Positions 61,581 to 64,000 of a DNA stretch of 64,000 bases are shown here, piece by piece. The notes beneath the pieces were generated by a model. The model was not told the origin of the DNA and made no database searches. It worked only from the letters and a program-made list of their open reading frames with translations. The DNA comes from Fistularia commersonii. Its lineage: Eukaryota > Chordata > Actinopteri > Syngnathiformes > Fistulariidae. The position numbers and the translations under genes are program-made. Each line of letters begins with the position of its first letter. Position 1 is the first letter of the stretch. The stretch covers positions 8,471,001 to 8,535,000 of the forward strand of contig JBBMNZ010000007.1 in NCBI GenBank assembly GCA_037954325.1. The letters run 5' to 3'.

Positions 61581-64000
61581 TTAGTCCTGCTCTGCTCTCC
61601 TGTCGGCCAGCGACCTCCAGTTGAGAGCGTAGCTGGTGTTCCGAGGACGTTCCCGAGGCAGGAAGGTCTTCGGAGGACGTTCCAGGGACGATTTGACTTC
61701 GTCGTTCCTCTTCTTCATCAGGACCAGAGCGGGCGTCACCAACTCCAGATTGAAGGCCTGCGTGGGGCGATGAAGAGCCAGAAGACCGCCGTGGGGATGA
61801 CAAGGTGTTAAACACGTCTTGGAGGTGTCACGTGACCCGTGGACGTAGACGTCCTTCCACCAACAGAAAACATGGAGATGAAACTCACGCCGCCGCTGAG
61901 CTTCGGCAACGGGATCCTCCTCAGCTCCGGAGCCGTCTCGGGGTTGGAGGTGCTCAGGTCCATCATGGACTGGCTCAGATTGGACATGGAGAAGCTGGCT
62001 CCACTGCTGGGGTTCCGTGGAGGATTGAGCCTCTTCATGATGTCGCTGAGGGAGCTGAAGCTCTCCGACTGCGGGACCCTCAGGATCACGGGTTTCTGTG
62101 GGAGTGGAGACGTCAGTCAATTTCTGGATGGCGCCCTCAGGAGCGCCGCAGACGCCGCAGGCTCACCCTGGAAGACGGCATGTTGTCCACCAAAGGGACG
62201 GCTGCGCCGGACCTGTCCTTCCTCCAGGGTCCATCAGCCTGAGTCGGAGAGCTTCCCCGCTCGCTTCCTCTTCCCTCCGCCCCGGGAGGTCCTCTCTCGT
62301 CAGAAGAAGTGCTGCTCTTCTCCTTGGAAAGCTGCCGGGAGATGGCTCGCTCCACCCTGCGGGGGGCGCCAACGCTTCCGGTGGGTGGAAGTTCTCCTCA
62401 GAGACCCTCCCTCATATCGGAATGTGTCTCTCACCTTTGCAGGACCTCTGGAGAAGTTTCTGTTTCTCTAGAAGGAGATGCAACGGAGACGTGAGCAGGT
62501 CCGTCTGAGCCGAAGCCTCACAGCTCAAAGGTCAGACCGTGGAGAAAGAAACAAAAAGAAAAGGCCTCACCTGGAGAGCCAGGTGCCCTTCGTCGCCACG
62601 GGTGACCGTTCGTAAACCCTGTTGAAGGCAAACACACTTGGACCATGTGGAGGAGATGACAAGGTACGGGCGGGAAGCTCGAGATCCAGCATGAAGCCGG
62701 GGCCGTACCTTCTGGTCTCAAAGCCGTTGTGAAGACCGCCGAACCTGAGGAAGTCCACGGCTCCAGGCGGGGGGCTCTCCTTTCCCGTGGTCCCGTCTCC
62801 TTGCTCCAGAAGGTTCCCCGGTAAGCAGCGCGTCACACCCATGGCGTCCCAGTCCAGGCGGGAATCCGGCGGCGGGGACGGCGGCCCGGCGAGCTGGAAC
62901 CTCAGCGGAAGCGGCTTCGGGGAACCCAGAGCCGAGGAGACGGGATGGCGCCACGTCACCTCCGCCGGGGACGCGGCGGAGCTCCAGACCTCCAGGGCCG
63001 GCAGCGAAGAGGCGAACAGGACACGGAACTCGTTGTCGAAGACGTCGACGACGGCGCCGGTCAGGACGGTGACCAGCTGTCGGTGGAGGTGGGCGTCCGT
63101 CCAGGTGAAGCTGCAGGACAAACACCCCGTGATCCCACGTCGGACTCGGGGAGCAGCTGCCGGCAGGCGGATTTTCTTACCTGTAGCTGCCGTGGATCAC
63201 CGTCTCCAAGTCCACCAGGAGGAAGCGGTCCTTCAGCTCCCCGACCACCATCCGCCCCGACCTAGAGCAGAACGTCTTTCCTCCCAGAACCCGGACCCCG
63301 ATGTTCTGCGGATGGAGATTGAGCAGAGGATCAACACACTTGATGTGGGTTGGAGGTGTCATTGGAGATACCGCCTCACAAAGACACAAAAACACACACA
63401 CACACACACACACACACATTGCTCTGCACCTTGGTAGTCCAGATCCCGGTGGGTTCCGCAATATGGTCAATTATTCATTCGTATTCATTCATTCATTCAT
63501 TCATTCATTCAATATCTACACCTCCTGTTCTGCATGCAGAGTTGCCAAAAGGAGCACCGGAGTTTGCACTGGACCAATCAGAGGGTTGCATATAGACATC
63601 AAACCGTCCTTCACACATGTGGACAATTTCAGGTATCCGATTACCTCCTTCTCGGAGGCCCTGGTCCTGCCGACTGACAGATGATCACCTTTGAAAGCAA
63701 TTATCAGCCTCTAATCGAGTCGACGGATCTCCAGGTGAGTGACATGAGGAACGCCGGTGAACCGGTTCCTCCACAGGAAGTGCATTCCACGCACCGGGCG
63801 TGCATCCGACGCGTCGGGTATTTTAGCGGCGCGGACGCGGATCCTGGGCGTGGATCTGCAGGAGGGCACTCACCGGATGTCTGAGTCTGCTGGCCGTGAA
63901 GTTCTCCTTCACGGACCTGGCGTTGACGATGACGTAAACCGGGACGCCCCGCGAGGCGGCGGCGTGCAGGTCGCCGATCACCGTGCCGTCCGTCAATCCG
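61581..64000 (-). CDS. FAM83-family protein (DUF1669), eight 3' exons; 5' end outside window
   Basis: FAM83 proteins share an N-terminal DUF1669 domain with a phospholipase-D-like fold and act as scaffolds that bind casein kinase 1. Exons: 64,000-63,874 (partial), 63,305-63,181, 63,110-62,709, 62,618-62,571, 62,467-62,435, 62,356-62,167, 62,095-61,889 and 61,757-61,581 with stop TAA. All have GT-AG ends and the frame is kept, giving about 435 residues. Domain part: DGTVIGDLHAAASRGVPVYV, FCSRSGRMVVGELKDRFLLV, IHGSYSFTWTDAHLHRQLV, VFDNEFRVLFASSLPAL. These contain the FLLVD, SYSFTW and FDxEFRxLFA motifs of DUF1669; an F-x-x-x-F type CK1 contact cannot be judged by eye. The tail is Ser-rich and ends with two conserved-looking blocks (VPQSESFSSLSDIMKRLN and TSYALNWRSLADRRAEQD). 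I cannot say which FAM83 paralogue this is. utp3 begins 971 bp downstream, on the same strand. Confidence 0.88.
63473..63510. repeat. (ATTC)n tetranucleotide microsatellite
   Basis: About eight ATTC units in the intron between the first two visible FAM83-family exons. A short CA run is at 63,391-63,418. Confidence 0.9.

Noticed and set aside
61839..62471. 210-codon plus-strand open frame over the FAM83-family gene
   Set aside because: It is an antisense shadow crossing real minus-strand exons and introns; the minus-strand splice sites and family motifs settle the direction.

Overview
The window is vertebrate nuclear DNA, most likely from a ray-finned (teleost) fish. Coding sequence is split by GT-AG introns. 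Long (CA)n/(GT)n microsatellites occur every few kilobases. There is a deletion derivative of a fish-type Tc1/mariner element, three 3'-end fragments of an RTE-like LINE, and several degenerate tRNA-derived SINE-like repeats. I cannot fix the species. The short introns of the genes at 55-64 kb suggest a fairly compact genome.

Layout. (1) Positions 586-25,710, minus strand: five coding exons of the forkhead gene foxj3, in order 25,665->25,345, 7,609->7,535, 5,184->5,101, 3,958->3,857 and 714->586. They give 237 codons in continuous frame, from the start methionine through the complete fork head domain. The 3' part of the gene lies beyond the left edge. (2) Positions 25,711-51,244: no coding exon recognised. 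This is probably a long foxj3 5' intron full of repeats. A GC-rich block at about 50.1-51.5 kb carries a strong minus-strand donor (51,244) and is the best candidate for the foxj3 promoter and first noncoding exon. (3) Positions 51.5-55.0 kb: microsatellites, one RTE fragment and a minisatellite with a repeat unit of about 103-126 bp. (4) Positions 55,642-56,752, plus strand: ppcs (phosphopantothenate-cysteine ligase, CoA synthesis), three coding exons, 315 aa, with a probable noncoding first exon ending at 55,195. (5) Positions 57,027-60,610, minus strand: utp3/sas10 (small-subunit processome), 16 coding exons, 455 aa, complete, tail-to-tail with ppcs. (6) Positions 61,581-64,000, minus strand: the 3' eight exons of a FAM83-family (DUF1669) gene that runs off the right edge.

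The genes are ordinary housekeeping or regulatory vertebrate genes and do not form an operon or common pathway. The foxj3(-)/ppcs(+) arrangement matches the human 1p34 neighbourhood as I recall it. I found no previously undescribed biological system. The items most worth checking are the intron-rich utp3, the closely packed ppcs/utp3 3' ends, the proposed foxj3 first exon, the minisatellites and a few candidate conserved noncoding stretches. No rRNA, tRNA or CRISPR was seen.
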